NCBI GenBank assembly: GCA_031551355.1
Contig: JAVBNT010000002.1
Coordinates: forward strand, 81,460 to 145,459
Source: JAVBNT01 sp031551355
GTDB lineage: Bacteria > Vulcanimicrobiota > CADAWZ01
Direction of reading: 5' to 3'
DNA: 64,000 nucleotides
Shown here: piece by piece, positions 44,196-53,957 of the stretch
How positions within the stretch are numbered: position 1 is the first letter of the stretch
Layout of the letters: each line of letters starts with the position of its first letter
Notes under the pieces: model-generated
Told to the model about the DNA's origin: nothing
What the model saw: only the letters and a program-made list of their open reading frames with translations
Databases searched by the model: none
Position numbers and translations under genes: made by a program

Positions 44196-44963
44196 TCAAA
44201 TATTGTTTGTCAGAGTAACCCAGGAGGTTTCCTCAATAAATCTTTTAGAAGTATCAGATGGTTCCAACAAATTTTCACTGCCTATGGTTATTGATTTCTG
44301 GGCATCAAGAATTCTCAGCAAAGTTATATCAAAAACAACTCTCGTATAATTTTCTGAATTAAGCTTAATATCCACAATATCACTGGCAATTACACGAACA
44401 TCCCTTACAGTAACAAATCTCGGCGTGGACAGCAGATTAATCTTATCATTGGCACTGGAATTGAGAATAATTGTAATAATACTCATATAGATCTCTAAGT
44501 CCGCATAAAAACTGCCGTTGCTCAACTCCGACATTCTCGGCACCCTGTCAAGTTCTATCTCATGCCTTATAAGCTGCTTATGTGGACAGCAGGCACTGGA
44601 AGAACATTTATCATTTTTAGGAATTCTGAGACTGTAAACCACGAGACGCTCCCAGACAGGATAGCCGTCATCAGTAATACCAGGCGAGGAAATGGGAAAT
44701 AGAAACCAGCGTTTTTCACTCTCAGCTCCGTTTGCCTCAGGGTTTGTATAGTCACGAAAAAATGAATAGCTGGTCAAAGTAACATCCGAATCCACGGCTC
44801 TGTAAATACTAACGAACTGACTGCTTATATTCTGTTTGGCATACTCTTTCAGCCAGGCTTTGAGAAAGTTATTGACCGCCCCAAAAAGAATGATCATTAT
44901 AACCCCAAAAAGAGCTACAGAAATCATTGTTTCGAGAAGAGTAAATCCTGCTCTTTTCTTCAT
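44196..44963 (-). CDS. PilW-like minor pilin (cluster B, distal)
   Basis: 255-residue prepilin-like protein with leader MKKRAG and FTLLETMISVALFGVIMIIL carrying Glu5. Family landmarks: EKRWFLFPISS, NDKCSSSACCPHKQLIRHEI with the CPHK signature, and a C-terminus SKRFIEETSWVTLTN. ATG follows GGAG at 7 bases. It lies between the two giant PilX genes. Confidence 0.85.
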   Translation of the reverse strand: MKKRAGFTLLETMISVALFGVIMIILFGAVNNFLKAWLKEYAKQNISSQFVSIYRAVDSDVTLTSYSFFRDYTNPEANGAESEKRWFLFPISSPGITDDGYPVWERLVVYSLRIPKNDKCSSSACCPHKQLIRHEIELDRVPRMSELSNGSFYADLEIYMSIITIILNSSANDKINLLSTPRFVTVRDVRVIASDIVDIKLNSENYTRVVFDITLLRILDAQKSITIGSENLLEPSDTSKRFIEETSWVTLTNNI

Positions 44964-45060
44964 TGACGGCTCCGTTGCAAATTAAAATATTATGACATAC
45001 CATCAAGTTTCCCAAACAACCGGCGCAAAGCATGCCGGCAGTATAGTTACACTTGCAGGA

Positions 45061-47529
45061 CTAAAACATATTATAAAAAATCTCCGAGAGAGTACGGCTG
45101 TCCGCACTGTTGGGAGGAACTATTCCTTTAACATTTTGAGCATATTCAGGGTCGAAAGTAATAAAGACATTACGGACTGACGAAATCCGCAGCAAATCTC
45201 TGGCGTAAATAGTTCCCTCAAAAGAAACGTCTTTCCCAGAACCGGGGGTAATGCTTATACTGCCGTTTGAATATATGATTCCCCGCAGATTGGATGCCGG
45301 CAAAAAAGCGGCTCTTGCAGCAGCGATTTCCTCCGGTGTCCCGGTCTGGCTTGTGTAGCCGACTATACGGCTTACCGCTGAGTTTTGATTCTCTATAGTA
45401 TCGGAAGCCCCGCAGCCGACCAAAGTCTTACCTAAGTCTGTGAGTATACGCTCTGACGGCTCTGCCGCGGGATTTTCATAGACAAGACTCATCGCAGTTT
45501 CATATGACACGTTGGAGCCAAGATTCCTTTTCACTATTTCTTCATCAATCGCGTTTCCCTGAGTATAATTTGCCATATAAGCGGAATCATATACCAATTC
45601 AATATTATCATCGGCATAAAGGGCAATTTTATTGCCCGCGTCTGCTGCCAAATCTCCCCCCGCTTCTATTTTTATGTTCTTTGCCCGGATTATGCCTTCT
45701 CCGGAAAGACAACCTTTGATATTTATATCTTGACTTGAAGTAAAACGATTGCCTCCCGGAGAAAAAGTCGCCCTTGCCTGGCTGGCAATATGATATTTAG
45801 TTCCCCCTGCATAGTTAGGAGTTTCATATGTTGCAAATTCAAAAAGTTCGCCAACGACTCTAACATTTACACCTTCCTTCAGGGTAATTTTTAGTTTAGC
45901 CGGATCTATGACAAAAGGAAATTTATATAGATCACCGGAAAATGTAAAGAAATGCTTCGGGTGTTTTTCTAATACTCCGACTTCAGCGTAAAAAAGAGTA
46001 TTTGACTCTTTAGGAACAAACTCAAGCTTATTCCACTCGTTTTTTGGAGGAATACCACCACCTGGCTGAACACTAAGCGGAATAAACCTTCCTTTATAAC
46101 TAGGCTCCTCTTGCTCTATTCTTTCTCTGCATTCCCACAAAACCAAATTTTGTTTTTGGCTATAACCAAGCGGGTCCGGATCAGGCGCCTCATCTTCATC
46201 AGGAGTAGGGGTCCAGTCTTCATAGTATTCGCTCTTTGCATAATAACCTTTGGCTCGACTTATACTACTATTGTAAGACTCTATATTATCTTTGGATACG
46301 TCCTTAAGGCGGTAATCCAGCTCCATTAATACTCTGGCGGTTTGATAAGCATTAATATCCAATTGCGAAATGTCGTCTTTTGTCATATTGCGGTTAAAAA
46401 ATACAAAATCATAATTGCGGTCTTTAATATTTTCCAGACTCGGCTTATTGCTGTTAATCTCAGCCTTCATTTCCGCTATTAATCCCTGTATTATAGCACT
46501 TGAAGAAGTTTGCTGCAGTATTTCAAGATAGGGATCTATCTGGTTGGCGGGCCTTTCAACAAAAGTATAATTGCCGCTGGGTATCGCTTCATTCCCCAAG
46601 TCGGGAAGAGGGAAATCTTTTGGCTGAATATCGCCTGCTGGTTCAACACGCAGACCATAATCAAACTCCGACGTAGCAGAACCGGTTGCAATATTGACAC
46701 CGTTTATACTTGCATGTGGAGCATTGGTAAATATAGCTCCGTTTTGCATTTTAAGAGGTCCGCTGTTTCTGCCGAGTGTACCCAGGCCGTCAAGCGAAAA
46801 CGAGCCTTTGGCAACAATAGAAGGACGTCTTCCGCCTGTTTGATTGACTATTAGCTGTCCGCTTAAATTACCCTGAAAGTTGTTTACAAAAATTGACGAG
46901 CCATAGGTATTCGGTGGAACATTTAATACCTGATATATTTTTTCTGTATTGCTTATATAACTGCCGTTTCTTCCTTCCACTCCGATATAGAGGGAAGAAT
47001 TTGCTGGAAAATAAACTTTATGATCGTTTAAACTGCGCTGGCAGGTTATTTTTGAACCGGCTATTCTCTTAGGTTTGTTTTTTTCATTTTCCAAATGACC
47101 TGCTCCGTTATAAGAGTAAATTGAAACTTCCTTACCGCTTACCGAAACTTTATTTGTCGGAATAAAACTATTGGCAGCAGGAGTTTTATTAAAAACTATA
47201 CAAAACTCAGACCTTGTTCCCTCAAGAACTCCATGCACGATATTTTTATCTATATCAACAGTCTCGGTAACCGTAAAACCGCCAATACTTGTGCTTGTGC
47301 TTCCAATTGCCGAAGGAAAACATATGTTATTGGAAAACCTGGCCTCCATATATTCCATACCGGCCATAGAGGCCCAGTATGCTTTTGTTTCAGCTTCTAC
47401 TCTGTTGGTCAGAAAAACACTGTTTTGCATCTGTGAAATCGAAGCGGTAAGCAATATTACCAGAAAAGAAACTATAACAAAAGCATAAAGAAGCATAATG
47501 CCCTTTTTGCCGTATATCTTTTTCTTCAT
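45061..47529 (-). CDS. Giant PilX-like minor pilin (cluster B, proximal)
   Basis: 822 residues, the longest of the family. N-terminus KKGIMLLYAFVIVSFLVILL, then ETKAYWASMAGMEYMEARF. Conserved central elements are SLYIGVEGRNGSYISNTEK, TGGRRPSIVAKGSFSLDGL, DINIKGCLSGEGIIRAKNI and SISITPGSGKDVSFEGTIYA; the C-terminal signature is RNVFITFDPEYAQNV. The repeated short strands suggest a beta-helix-like shaft. ATG follows GGGAGG. Its middle region diverges strongly from the cluster mate while both ends are conserved. Confidence 0.75.
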   Translation of the reverse strand: MKKKIYGKKGIMLLYAFVIVSFLVILLTASISQMQNSVFLTNRVEAETKAYWASMAGMEYMEARFSNNICFPSAIGSTSTSIGGFTVTETVDIDKNIVHGVLEGTRSEFCIVFNKTPAANSFIPTNKVSVSGKEVSIYSYNGAGHLENEKNKPKRIAGSKITCQRSLNDHKVYFPANSSLYIGVEGRNGSYISNTEKIYQVLNVPPNTYGSSIFVNNFQGNLSGQLIVNQTGGRRPSIVAKGSFSLDGLGTLGRNSGPLKMQNGAIFTNAPHASINGVNIATGSATSEFDYGLRVEPAGDIQPKDFPLPDLGNEAIPSGNYTFVERPANQIDPYLEILQQTSSSAIIQGLIAEMKAEINSNKPSLENIKDRNYDFVFFNRNMTKDDISQLDINAYQTARVLMELDYRLKDVSKDNIESYNSSISRAKGYYAKSEYYEDWTPTPDEDEAPDPDPLGYSQKQNLVLWECRERIEQEEPSYKGRFIPLSVQPGGGIPPKNEWNKLEFVPKESNTLFYAEVGVLEKHPKHFFTFSGDLYKFPFVIDPAKLKITLKEGVNVRVVGELFEFATYETPNYAGGTKYHIASQARATFSPGGNRFTSSQDINIKGCLSGEGIIRAKNIKIEAGGDLAADAGNKIALYADDNIELVYDSAYMANYTQGNAIDEEIVKRNLGSNVSYETAMSLVYENPAAEPSERILTDLGKTLVGCGASDTIENQNSAVSRIVGYTSQTGTPEEIAAARAAFLPASNLRGIIYSNGSISITPGSGKDVSFEGTIYARDLLRISSVRNVFITFDPEYAQNVKGIVPPNSADSRTLSEIFYNMF

Positions 47530-47548
47530 AATAAAAGCCTCCCTTATA

Positions 47549-48373
47549 TTACTTATTCACCGTCATTGTTACCCAGGAAGTTTCTTCCGAATATTTCGCC
47601 GCAATATCAGTGGCCTCCGGTTTTAGGACATTGCTTCCGGTAATAATCTTAGTTTCGCCGACAGTAAACCGCTTTTGAGCGTCCATAATCCGCAGCAACA
47701 GCAAATCGAACCGAACTCTTCCGTTGCGAACCTCATTAACCGTTAAGTCAACGATATCTGATTCGATCACACGTATATCCTTAATGGAGCCCTTGAGACC
47801 AACAGAGTCGTTTACCCTAGGCGTTCCCGTCAACACAGGCATATAGTTACGAAATTCTTCAATATACGAAAAAGTGTTATTATTACCATTTGGATTCTCT
47901 ATAACAGAATCCGAATATACCGGCAGGCCTGTAATTGCTATTTTAACTCTTACAAGCTGTTTATGGGGACAGCTTGTAAATTTTTCTTCAATACAATTGT
48001 CTTTATTAGGTATTTTTAAATAGTATACAATCAGTCGGTTATACTTCACGGTCCCGTCAATAGCGGGTCCTGCCAAACCATCCGGGCCTTCCTCTTCGGT
48101 AATGGGAAAGAAAAACCAGCGTCTGTTTACCAATGAAGCGTCCGCGCCCGGCTCATTATAAAAATGGAAAAATTTTGAATCGCTTTTTGACAAGTCGCTA
48201 TCCACAGCTCTGAACAGGCGTACAAACTGGGCGCTGATTTTTTGTTTTGAATATTCTTTCAGCCAGCCTTTTTGAAAGCTGTTAATGGCGCTGAACAAAA
48301 TAGCCATTAACACGCCGAAAAGGGCTACCGAAATCATTGCCTCAATAAGCGTAAAACCAAAGCTACGCTTCAT
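47549..48373 (-). CDS. PilW-like minor pilin (cluster B, proximal)
   Basis: 274-residue prepilin-like protein with leader MKRSFG and FTLIEAMISVALFGVLMAIL carrying Glu5. It has NRRWFFFPITEE, KDNCIEEKFTSCPHKQLVRV (CPHK signature) and the C-terminus AAKYSEETSWVTMTVNK. ATG follows GGGAG. Placed between the PilV-like and proximal PilX-like genes. Confidence 0.85.
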   Translation of the reverse strand: MKRSFGFTLIEAMISVALFGVLMAILFSAINSFQKGWLKEYSKQKISAQFVRLFRAVDSDLSKSDSKFFHFYNEPGADASLVNRRWFFFPITEEEGPDGLAGPAIDGTVKYNRLIVYYLKIPNKDNCIEEKFTSCPHKQLVRVKIAITGLPVYSDSVIENPNGNNNTFSYIEEFRNYMPVLTGTPRVNDSVGLKGSIKDIRVIESDIVDLTVNEVRNGRVRFDLLLLRIMDAQKRFTVGETKIITGSNVLKPEATDIAAKYSEETSWVTMTVNK

Positions 48374-48394
48374 AATAAAGCTCCCTATCTAATT

Positions 48395-48853
48395 TTAATG
48401 CCCCCCAGAGGCATCTTCAGGATATTTAGGACGGTTAGCAGCCGTAGCAGGCTCGGCTTTTGCCATCGTCGCAACTTCAGCCTTCAGCGATTTATGACTG
48501 CCGCTTTCATCCGCCTGGCTCCACTCCACCATAACCGTTATCTGGTATAGCGATAAGTTACTTGCTTTTCTTACCGTCATTTTATAATGATATTTCTTAT
48601 AACCGAAAGTGATATCGCCTTCGTGCTCAGCCTCTTCCATGTGCCTTCTATTATCCGCAATAAACTGCCTTAAAATAGAGTTTGCCGCCATATAACCGGC
48701 CGAATGGTCCACTGTTTTCTGGCTCGCTCTCATAAGCATGGACAAAGTTATTGCCATACCAAATACAGCCATAACTATTATCGTAATAGTTACAAAAACT
48801 TCTATAAGCGTAAGCCCTTTTGATTTTACTGAGAATCTTTTTTTGAGGTACAT
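48395..48853 (-). CDS. PilV-like minor pilin (cluster B)
   Basis: 152-residue prepilin-like protein with basic leader MYLKKRFSVKSKG and LTLIEVFVTITIIVMAVFGM carrying Glu5. The body includes YMAANSILRQFIADNRRHME, aligning with the VANSILEEY region of cluster A PilV. First gene of the V-W-X-W-X cluster; the 154 bases upstream to 49008 are AT-rich and may hold its promoter. Confidence 0.8.
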   Translation of the reverse strand: MYLKKRFSVKSKGLTLIEVFVTITIIVMAVFGMAITLSMLMRASQKTVDHSAGYMAANSILRQFIADNRRHMEEAEHEGDITFGYKKYHYKMTVRKASNLSLYQITVMVEWSQADESGSHKSLKAEVATMAKAEPATAANRPKYPEDASGGH

Positions 48854-49007
48854 AACAAATCCATTAAAACGGCTGTTCTATAGTAAAATTATAGCATAAA
48901 AGATATAAATATCAAACAAAAAATTATTACAAAAGTGTAAAAAAAGGCAAATATAAGTAAACTAAAATGAACTACATTTTAACATAAAGCAATAATCAGA
49001 GAAAAAA

Positions 49008-49640
49008 TTACACATTAATGCTCTTTGTCCTGCGTACCGACTCATATATATTAATGCCTTTTAATGATATCATCCAGGATGCCATACCAATAAAAAAACC
49101 CATAAAAAAATAAATCAGAACGACAACAAAAACCAACAACCCGAACGAACCGCCTGAGAAAGCCTCCGGCAACCCCTGAGGCAGTATTTTTGAGGCTGAA
49201 GACATTACCTTCTCAATATTTGCCGCTCCGCCGCGGCCGCCAAACAGCAAATATGATATGAAAGGATAGAAGAGGACAAATACGTTGGCAAAACCTCCCG
49301 ACACCATGGCCGACCAATTTTTCAAAGGAAGGAACAGGAAAACAGCCTCAATCAGAGCAGCTTCAAGGAAAATCGCCGCTGACGGGCCAAGCCGTGATAA
49401 TTCTCCCCCATAAACCAGCTTTATAAAGGCGGTTATAAATCCGACAATCATAATTACGCCCTTTTTCGGAACAATATTCCTGGCAATCAGATAGAGCGAG
49501 AGATTGACCATAATCATAAACGTTCCCACGGCAGGTATTTTAAACATATGCATAAGAGAACCGATTGAAATCTCCATTACCGAATTTACCGCTGCGATAA
49601 CCGCAAGAACCGTAAGCTGGGTCACTGTCAGATACTTCAT
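49008..49640 (-). CDS. Probable ECF-type transporter S component
   Basis: 210-residue very hydrophobic protein with about six membrane segments (for example TVTQLTVLAVIAAVNSVMEI, MIMVNLSLYLIARNIV, LVFVVVLIYFFMGFFIGMA). Length and the N-terminal LTVLAVIAAVN pattern resemble substrate-binding S components of energy-coupling-factor vitamin transporters. No EcfA/EcfT gene is adjacent, so it would share a module encoded elsewhere; the ligand is unknown. ATG 49640 lies 4 bases after the pth stop; ATGs at 49661 and 49670 overlap pth and lack ribosome sites. Confidence 0.6.
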   Translation of the reverse strand: MKYLTVTQLTVLAVIAAVNSVMEISIGSLMHMFKIPAVGTFMIMVNLSLYLIARNIVPKKGVIMIVGFITAFIKLVYGGELSRLGPSAAIFLEAALIEAVFLFLPLKNWSAMVSGGFANVFVLFYPFISYLLFGGRGGAANIEKVMSSASKILPQGLPEAFSGGSFGLLVFVVVLIYFFMGFFIGMASWMISLKGINIYESVRRTKSINV

Positions 49641-49644
49641 TTTT

Positions 49645-50238
49645 TCAAACCTTTTCACCATAGAATGCATTATAAAAATTCATCGTTCTTTCCAGGCCGT
49701 TTTCAAGAAAAAAATCCATTGCTTCCGCTGATTTAGGTATAACCGTTTTTTCCAGCAAAGACATTTCATCTCGGGAAAAATTCGACAACACAAAGTCAGC
49801 CGAGGAACGTCCCTGCGGAAGCGGTCCTACTCCGACACGCAGTCTGATAAAATCCCGGTTCGAAAGTTCGGAAATAGCGCTTCCCAAACCGTTATGCCCC
49901 CCGTCGCTGCCGCCGGCTCTCATCCTCAGGGTGCCAATAGGAAGAGCAAAGTCATCACAGATAACAACTATTTTATCCGCCGAAATCTTAAAAAAAGCAG
50001 CCAAAGCTCTGATAGACCGGCCTGATAGGTTCATATAGGTCTGCGGTTTCAGCAAAAAAACATTTTTTCCGGCAATTGAACCCTTTACGTAAAAACCGTC
50101 AAATCCTTTTTTAGAGATCGTCAAAGAATGTTTCCCGGCGAAATAATCCACAATAAAGAAACCAACATTATGCCTTGTACGTTCATACAAAGAGCCCGGA
50201 TTTCCCAGACCGACAAAAATAATTCCTGAATCGCTCAT
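49645..50238 (-). CDS. pth: Peptidyl-tRNA hydrolase
   Basis: 197-residue enzyme releasing tRNA from peptidyl-tRNA dropped by ribosomes. Motifs: VGLGNPGSLYERTRHNVGFF with the catalytic His, FLLKPQTYMNLSGRSI, ICDDFALPIGTLRMRAGGS and DGGHNGLGSAI. ATG 50238 follows GAGGT at 7 bases, better than ATG 50250. Confidence 0.96.
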   Translation of the reverse strand: MSDSGIIFVGLGNPGSLYERTRHNVGFFIVDYFAGKHSLTISKKGFDGFYVKGSIAGKNVFLLKPQTYMNLSGRSIRALAAFFKISADKIVVICDDFALPIGTLRMRAGGSDGGHNGLGSAISELSNRDFIRLRVGVGPLPQGRSSADFVLSNFSRDEMSLLEKTVIPKSAEAMDFFLENGLERTMNFYNAFYGEKV

Positions 50239-50464
50239 AAAAAACCTCATCCGTCAGCGGTTAGAGCAGTTTGCAATTGAATCGTCGTACACTTTCCAAA
50301 CAACCGACATCGGTCAATCCATAAAATACTGGTTCGCCGCGCTACGCTCGCGATGACGGCTACGCCGTCTTTTCCAAAAATGTTTACTGGACCTTAACAA
50401 CATATAGAATGCAAATTGCTATAGCAAAATGATCAAATACCTGTTAAGCGCAAAAAAGCAGAAA

Positions 50465-50497
50465 AAAAATAGGCTGCCTTTACGGCAGCCTATTTTT
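50465..50497 (-). terminator. Terminator after the small Cys-containing gene
   Basis: AAAAATAGGCTGCC (50465-50478) and GGCAGCCTATTTTT (50484-50497) form an exact 14-bp stem with a five-base loop, 5 bases after the stop at 50503. Confidence 0.85.
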
Positions 50498-50502
50498 AAT
50501 TA

Positions 50503-50754
50503 TTAATTTTCATCTTTGTGATAGCAATGCTTGCACTGATTTCTTTTGGCTTCGCCTGTTTTGGCATTTTTAAGAGCAATTCTGAACTTCTCTATAAGCT
50601 CCTGCGACTCGCCGTCTCTTACAAGCGAATTAAGACGGTTTCTTACGCTTCTGACGTTTTTAATTGCAGGACACTCACTCTTTACAAACAGGCCCTTTTC
50701 CTTTTTTAAAGGGCAACTGGTAACAACTTTTTTAGGGTTCTTTTTAACTAACAT
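50503..50754 (-). CDS. Small four-cysteine protein
   Basis: 83-residue basic protein of unknown function. Cysteines occur in TSCPLKK, SECPAIK and the C-terminal CKHCYHK; their spacing could form a zinc or iron-sulfur site. The middle has a helical IEKFRIALKNAKTGEAKRN. A good AGGAGG site precedes the ATG and a strong terminator follows, supporting a real gene. No family recognised. The region 50755-50940 upstream shows nothing further. Confidence 0.65.
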   Translation of the reverse strand: MLVKKNPKKVVTSCPLKKEKGLFVKSECPAIKNVRSVRNRLNSLVRDGESQELIEKFRIALKNAKTGEAKRNQCKHCYHKDEN

Positions 50755-50940
50755 TTCAGCCTCCTGATATTTATATCCTCATTAAAATTTTAATTATTTT
50801 AAATAAATTAAAAATGACACTAAATTACAATTACTATACTATACAACAGATTCAAAAAAAACTCAAGATTATACCGGAAATATTTTTCAGCCTGATATTA
50901 ACAATGCCGGAAATAAAATTCGGATTATATAAATTCTTGT

Positions 50941-52605
50941 TTAGGACTTTTTCTCCTCCCCGGGACCAGCACCTTTTTTTCCGCCTCTGCTGCCTTTCGG
51001 CGGAAAATACCGCTTCTTTTTTCTTGCAGGCGAAACAGACGCAGTATTTTCCTGCGGCCCGCCGTCAGATGATACGGACAGCGGCTTTTCAACAGTCTCG
51101 TTCTTAACTACAGGCCCACCTGCGGAAAGATTCTCCTTCTTCGGCGGAAAGTTCCTTTTATTTTTTTGAGGAATGTTTAGAGACTTATGTATCGGCCGTC
51201 CCGAAGCTCTGTAGTTTTTTTTCTCTCCGACTTCTTCACTTCGAGATTCTCTCATCAGAAACGGCGACAAATTATTCGGATTAACCGGCGGAATCCTCAG
51301 GGTTCCTTTGCTTGCATTATCCTTTTCCTGGGGATTTTTTCTGGGACGGGCATGATCTTTCTGATTCTTTTTATCCTTGTCTCTATCCTTATCCTTATCT
51401 CTATCCTTGTCTCTACTCCTGTCCTTGTTACGCTCACTTGAAGGAGCAATTACAGAGGCAAAATACTGCGGGTAGAATCTCAGAAGAACAATTTTAATAA
51501 CACCGGCAATCGGCACGGCAATCAAAAAGCCGATAAAACCGCCGAGCTTACCGCCGGAAAGAACGGCAAACATTGTAAACAGCGGATGAAGGCCAATACT
51601 GTCTCCCACTACCTTGGGTGTTACAAAATTATCAAAAACCTGATTGAGAACTGCAAGGACAACAACCATTACAAGAGCTGCCAGCAACGGAGAATGTGCC
51701 GCAGATGCAAAACATAAAATAGCGCCGGCCAAAAAGCTTACAAAAGCTCCGATATAAGGAATGGCGCAGGTAATACCTGTCAGACAGCCGATAAAAAGAG
51801 CATATTTTGTTCCGAAAATAAACCCCACTATCTGAGCGGCAACGGTCACGGCTACCGCCACCAGCAGCATAACCGTAAACTGTCCTTTGAGATAATTCTC
51901 AAGCATTGTGTTTATTTCACCAAAAAGACTAAAAATCTCCTTACTGTACGGAGTTTTTTCAATAATGAAAACAACTCTTTTCTTAAGAGAGTCGGCGGCA
52001 AACAAAAAATACAACGTCAAAATAGGAATAAATATCAGATTAAAAAGATGTGAAACAAAATATATTGCTCTTGATGAGAAATCGCTGGCAACAGAAAAAA
52101 TAAACGACATGATTTCATTCTGTTTCTCGGCCACAAAAGACAATATCTTATCTTTACCGCCAAGATATTTTACAAGATCAGGATATTTTTCCGACAAACC
52201 GGAAATCATATAGTTAATATGCATCCTGATCCTGGCATCTCCGTCCAACGGTTCCACAACCGGCGCTGATGAAGCAACTCCTTTGCGGTGGATATCTTTG
52301 ATATACACCGTGACGCCTTTATTTATCTGTTCCACCTGTTTGATAAGAGGCGGCAGCAAAAACGTAACAGCCAGAAAAAGAGCCAGACAGCATATCAATA
52401 CGGATACTAGTATTGATATATTACGTGACAAACCCTTTTTCTCAAGGTTAACAACGATAATATTAAGCAGATATGCAAAAATAAAGCTTATGACAAAAAG
52501 CGACGTAATATCGGAAACATAATACAAAAAAAAGAGCAGTGCCGCAACAAGAACCCATGAAAACCAGACCGGTAATTTCATTTTAGCAGATGACGAATTC
52601 AACAT
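50941..52605 (-). CDS. AI-2E family transporter with charged C-terminal tail
   Basis: 554-residue membrane protein. The first about 370 residues have the AI-2E (YdiK/TqsA) layout: paired N-terminal helices, a soluble segment, then four or five helices with TAQIVGFIFGTKYALFIGCLTG-type sequence, IPYIGAFVSFLAGAI and the PKVVGDSIGLHPLFTMFAV motif. The remaining about 185 residues are hydrophilic, with a run of alternating Lys/Arg-Asp units near 51362-51425 that comes from tandem short DNA repeats. Family members export small molecules or act as Na+/H+ antiporters; the tail is atypical. Confidence 0.85.
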   Translation of the reverse strand: MLNSSSAKMKLPVWFSWVLVAALLFFLYYVSDITSLFVISFIFAYLLNIIVVNLEKKGLSRNISILVSVLICCLALFLAVTFLLPPLIKQVEQINKGVTVYIKDIHRKGVASSAPVVEPLDGDARIRMHINYMISGLSEKYPDLVKYLGGKDKILSFVAEKQNEIMSFIFSVASDFSSRAIYFVSHLFNLIFIPILTLYFLFAADSLKKRVVFIIEKTPYSKEIFSLFGEINTMLENYLKGQFTVMLLVAVAVTVAAQIVGFIFGTKYALFIGCLTGITCAIPYIGAFVSFLAGAILCFASAAHSPLLAALVMVVVLAVLNQVFDNFVTPKVVGDSIGLHPLFTMFAVLSGGKLGGFIGFLIAVPIAGVIKIVLLRFYPQYFASVIAPSSERNKDRSRDKDRDKDKDRDKDKKNQKDHARPRKNPQEKDNASKGTLRIPPVNPNNLSPFLMRESRSEEVGEKKNYRASGRPIHKSLNIPQKNKRNFPPKKENLSAGGPVVKNETVEKPLSVSSDGGPQENTASVSPARKKKRYFPPKGSRGGKKGAGPGEEKKS

Positions 52606-52718
52606 TTTTAAAACCTAACAACCTATACATAAAATATTAACTGCCCCTGAAGCCATTCCAAGGGTGATTATATATTATAATTTCTTTCAGAATATAAGTC
52701 AAATAAAACGTTTATTCA

Positions 52719-52752
52719 GAACAACAGGCAAAAACGCATTTGCCTGTTGTTC
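52719..52752 (-). terminator. Hairpin after the secreted propeller-like gene
   Basis: GAACAACAGGCAAA (52719-52732) and TTTGCCTGTTGTTC (52739-52752) are an exact 14-bp inverted repeat, 13 bases after the gene stop. T-run is weak on the minus strand. Confidence 0.65.
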
Positions 52753-52765
52753 TACAAATATCCCA

Positions 52766-53878
52766 TTAAGGCAGTTTGTAATAAACCATGCTTTTTTCCT
52801 TAAGAACGATTAGCATATCCTCAGCAAAAGCGACCGGATAAGGTTTGCCAAATGTTATTGCTTTTGCCATTTTCCCACTGCTTCCTAGAAAGACGGAGAA
52901 CTCTGAGCCTTTCTTCGCATAAAGGCCAATCTTGCCGTTTTTGAATATTTTGCCGACCAATGGAATATATTCATTATCGGCAACGACTGTTTTAGTATCA
53001 TCCTCCAGTAAATAGGTGACGGCTTTGTTTTTTGTATCTATTGTATACAATATTTTAGAGAAATCCATATCCAAAGGCAATATTCTTCCTGCGGACTCAT
53101 CTATTTGCTTCAGCGGCAATTCCGGTTGAGACAGGAAAAAATAGTTTCTAAACCCCGGCTGATGATAATTTGAACGGCTTTTTATCACCCCGGCAACCGC
53201 CCGGCTGTTATCTGAAAATCTTAAAGTATCAATCAGGAAAGGTATTTTCTTATTTTCTTTTTTTCCTATATATTTATCCACCGCTTCTTTTCTGAATTTA
53301 TCCAAAGACATAATCTCCGACATTTTAAAAGGCTTAACGCTAAAAGCCATGGCAATTACTTCGGTGACATAATGCTCCTTGTCCCAGAGGTCCATAAAAG
53401 CCTGCGCTCTGTCATCAGATATAAAAATCGGATATGACTGAGGCGATATAGCAAGACCTTTTTCACCCTTGCCGGGATTTTTAAAAACCTGTTGCCATTT
53501 TTTTGTTTTTGTATCCAGCAGCCAAAGAGCGGCAGGAAATTTTGAATAAGCAAACGCAAAGCTTGCTTTTGCAGAAATACTGAACTGATTGTAATCTACA
53601 AAAGGACACTCCCCGGACAAAGTTATTTTTTTAACGGACGGATTGTAAAGATGCCAACTAAGTTTTTTGGTAGTTTTATGTCTGGTTATAAAAAAAACAT
53701 CCCTGCTTTCCGCAGCTATTGAAGTCCCGGAAACAGGAGATGCAAGCGGCTGCTTTGCCGCCTGCTCCAACTGAGAAAAATCAAACTGAATATAGGGATT
53801 AAGCGGGGCACATTCGCCAACAGACAACAGGAACAGAAAAAAGCATATCGTCAACATCGCGGATATAATATATTTCAT
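52766..53878 (-). CDS. Secreted beta-propeller-like protein, function unknown
   Basis: 370-residue exported protein with a signal peptide at residues 1-22 (ISAMLTICFFLFLLSVGECA). The mature part has many short beta patterns (ALWLLDTKTKKWQQVFKNPG, ILPLDMDFSKILYTIDTK, YPVAFAEDMLIVLKEKSMVY) that suggest a propeller, though no family is recognised. ATG 53878 follows GGAGGA; the in-frame extension to 53938 would place the signal peptide internally. Probably cotranscribed with the preceding EF-hand-like gene, 79 bases upstream. Confidence 0.65.
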   Translation of the reverse strand: MKYIISAMLTICFFLFLLSVGECAPLNPYIQFDFSQLEQAAKQPLASPVSGTSIAAESRDVFFITRHKTTKKLSWHLYNPSVKKITLSGECPFVDYNQFSISAKASFAFAYSKFPAALWLLDTKTKKWQQVFKNPGKGEKGLAISPQSYPIFISDDRAQAFMDLWDKEHYVTEVIAMAFSVKPFKMSEIMSLDKFRKEAVDKYIGKKENKKIPFLIDTLRFSDNSRAVAGVIKSRSNYHQPGFRNYFFLSQPELPLKQIDESAGRILPLDMDFSKILYTIDTKNKAVTYLLEDDTKTVVADNEYIPLVGKIFKNGKIGLYAKKGSEFSVFLGSSGKMAKAITFGKPYPVAFAEDMLIVLKEKSMVYYKLP

Positions 53879-53957
53879 AAAAAAGTCCTCCAATTTGTTT
53901 TCACAAAAAAATAGGGGAAAGATTTCTCTCTCCCCCATCCAAATTAATTAATCAAAA

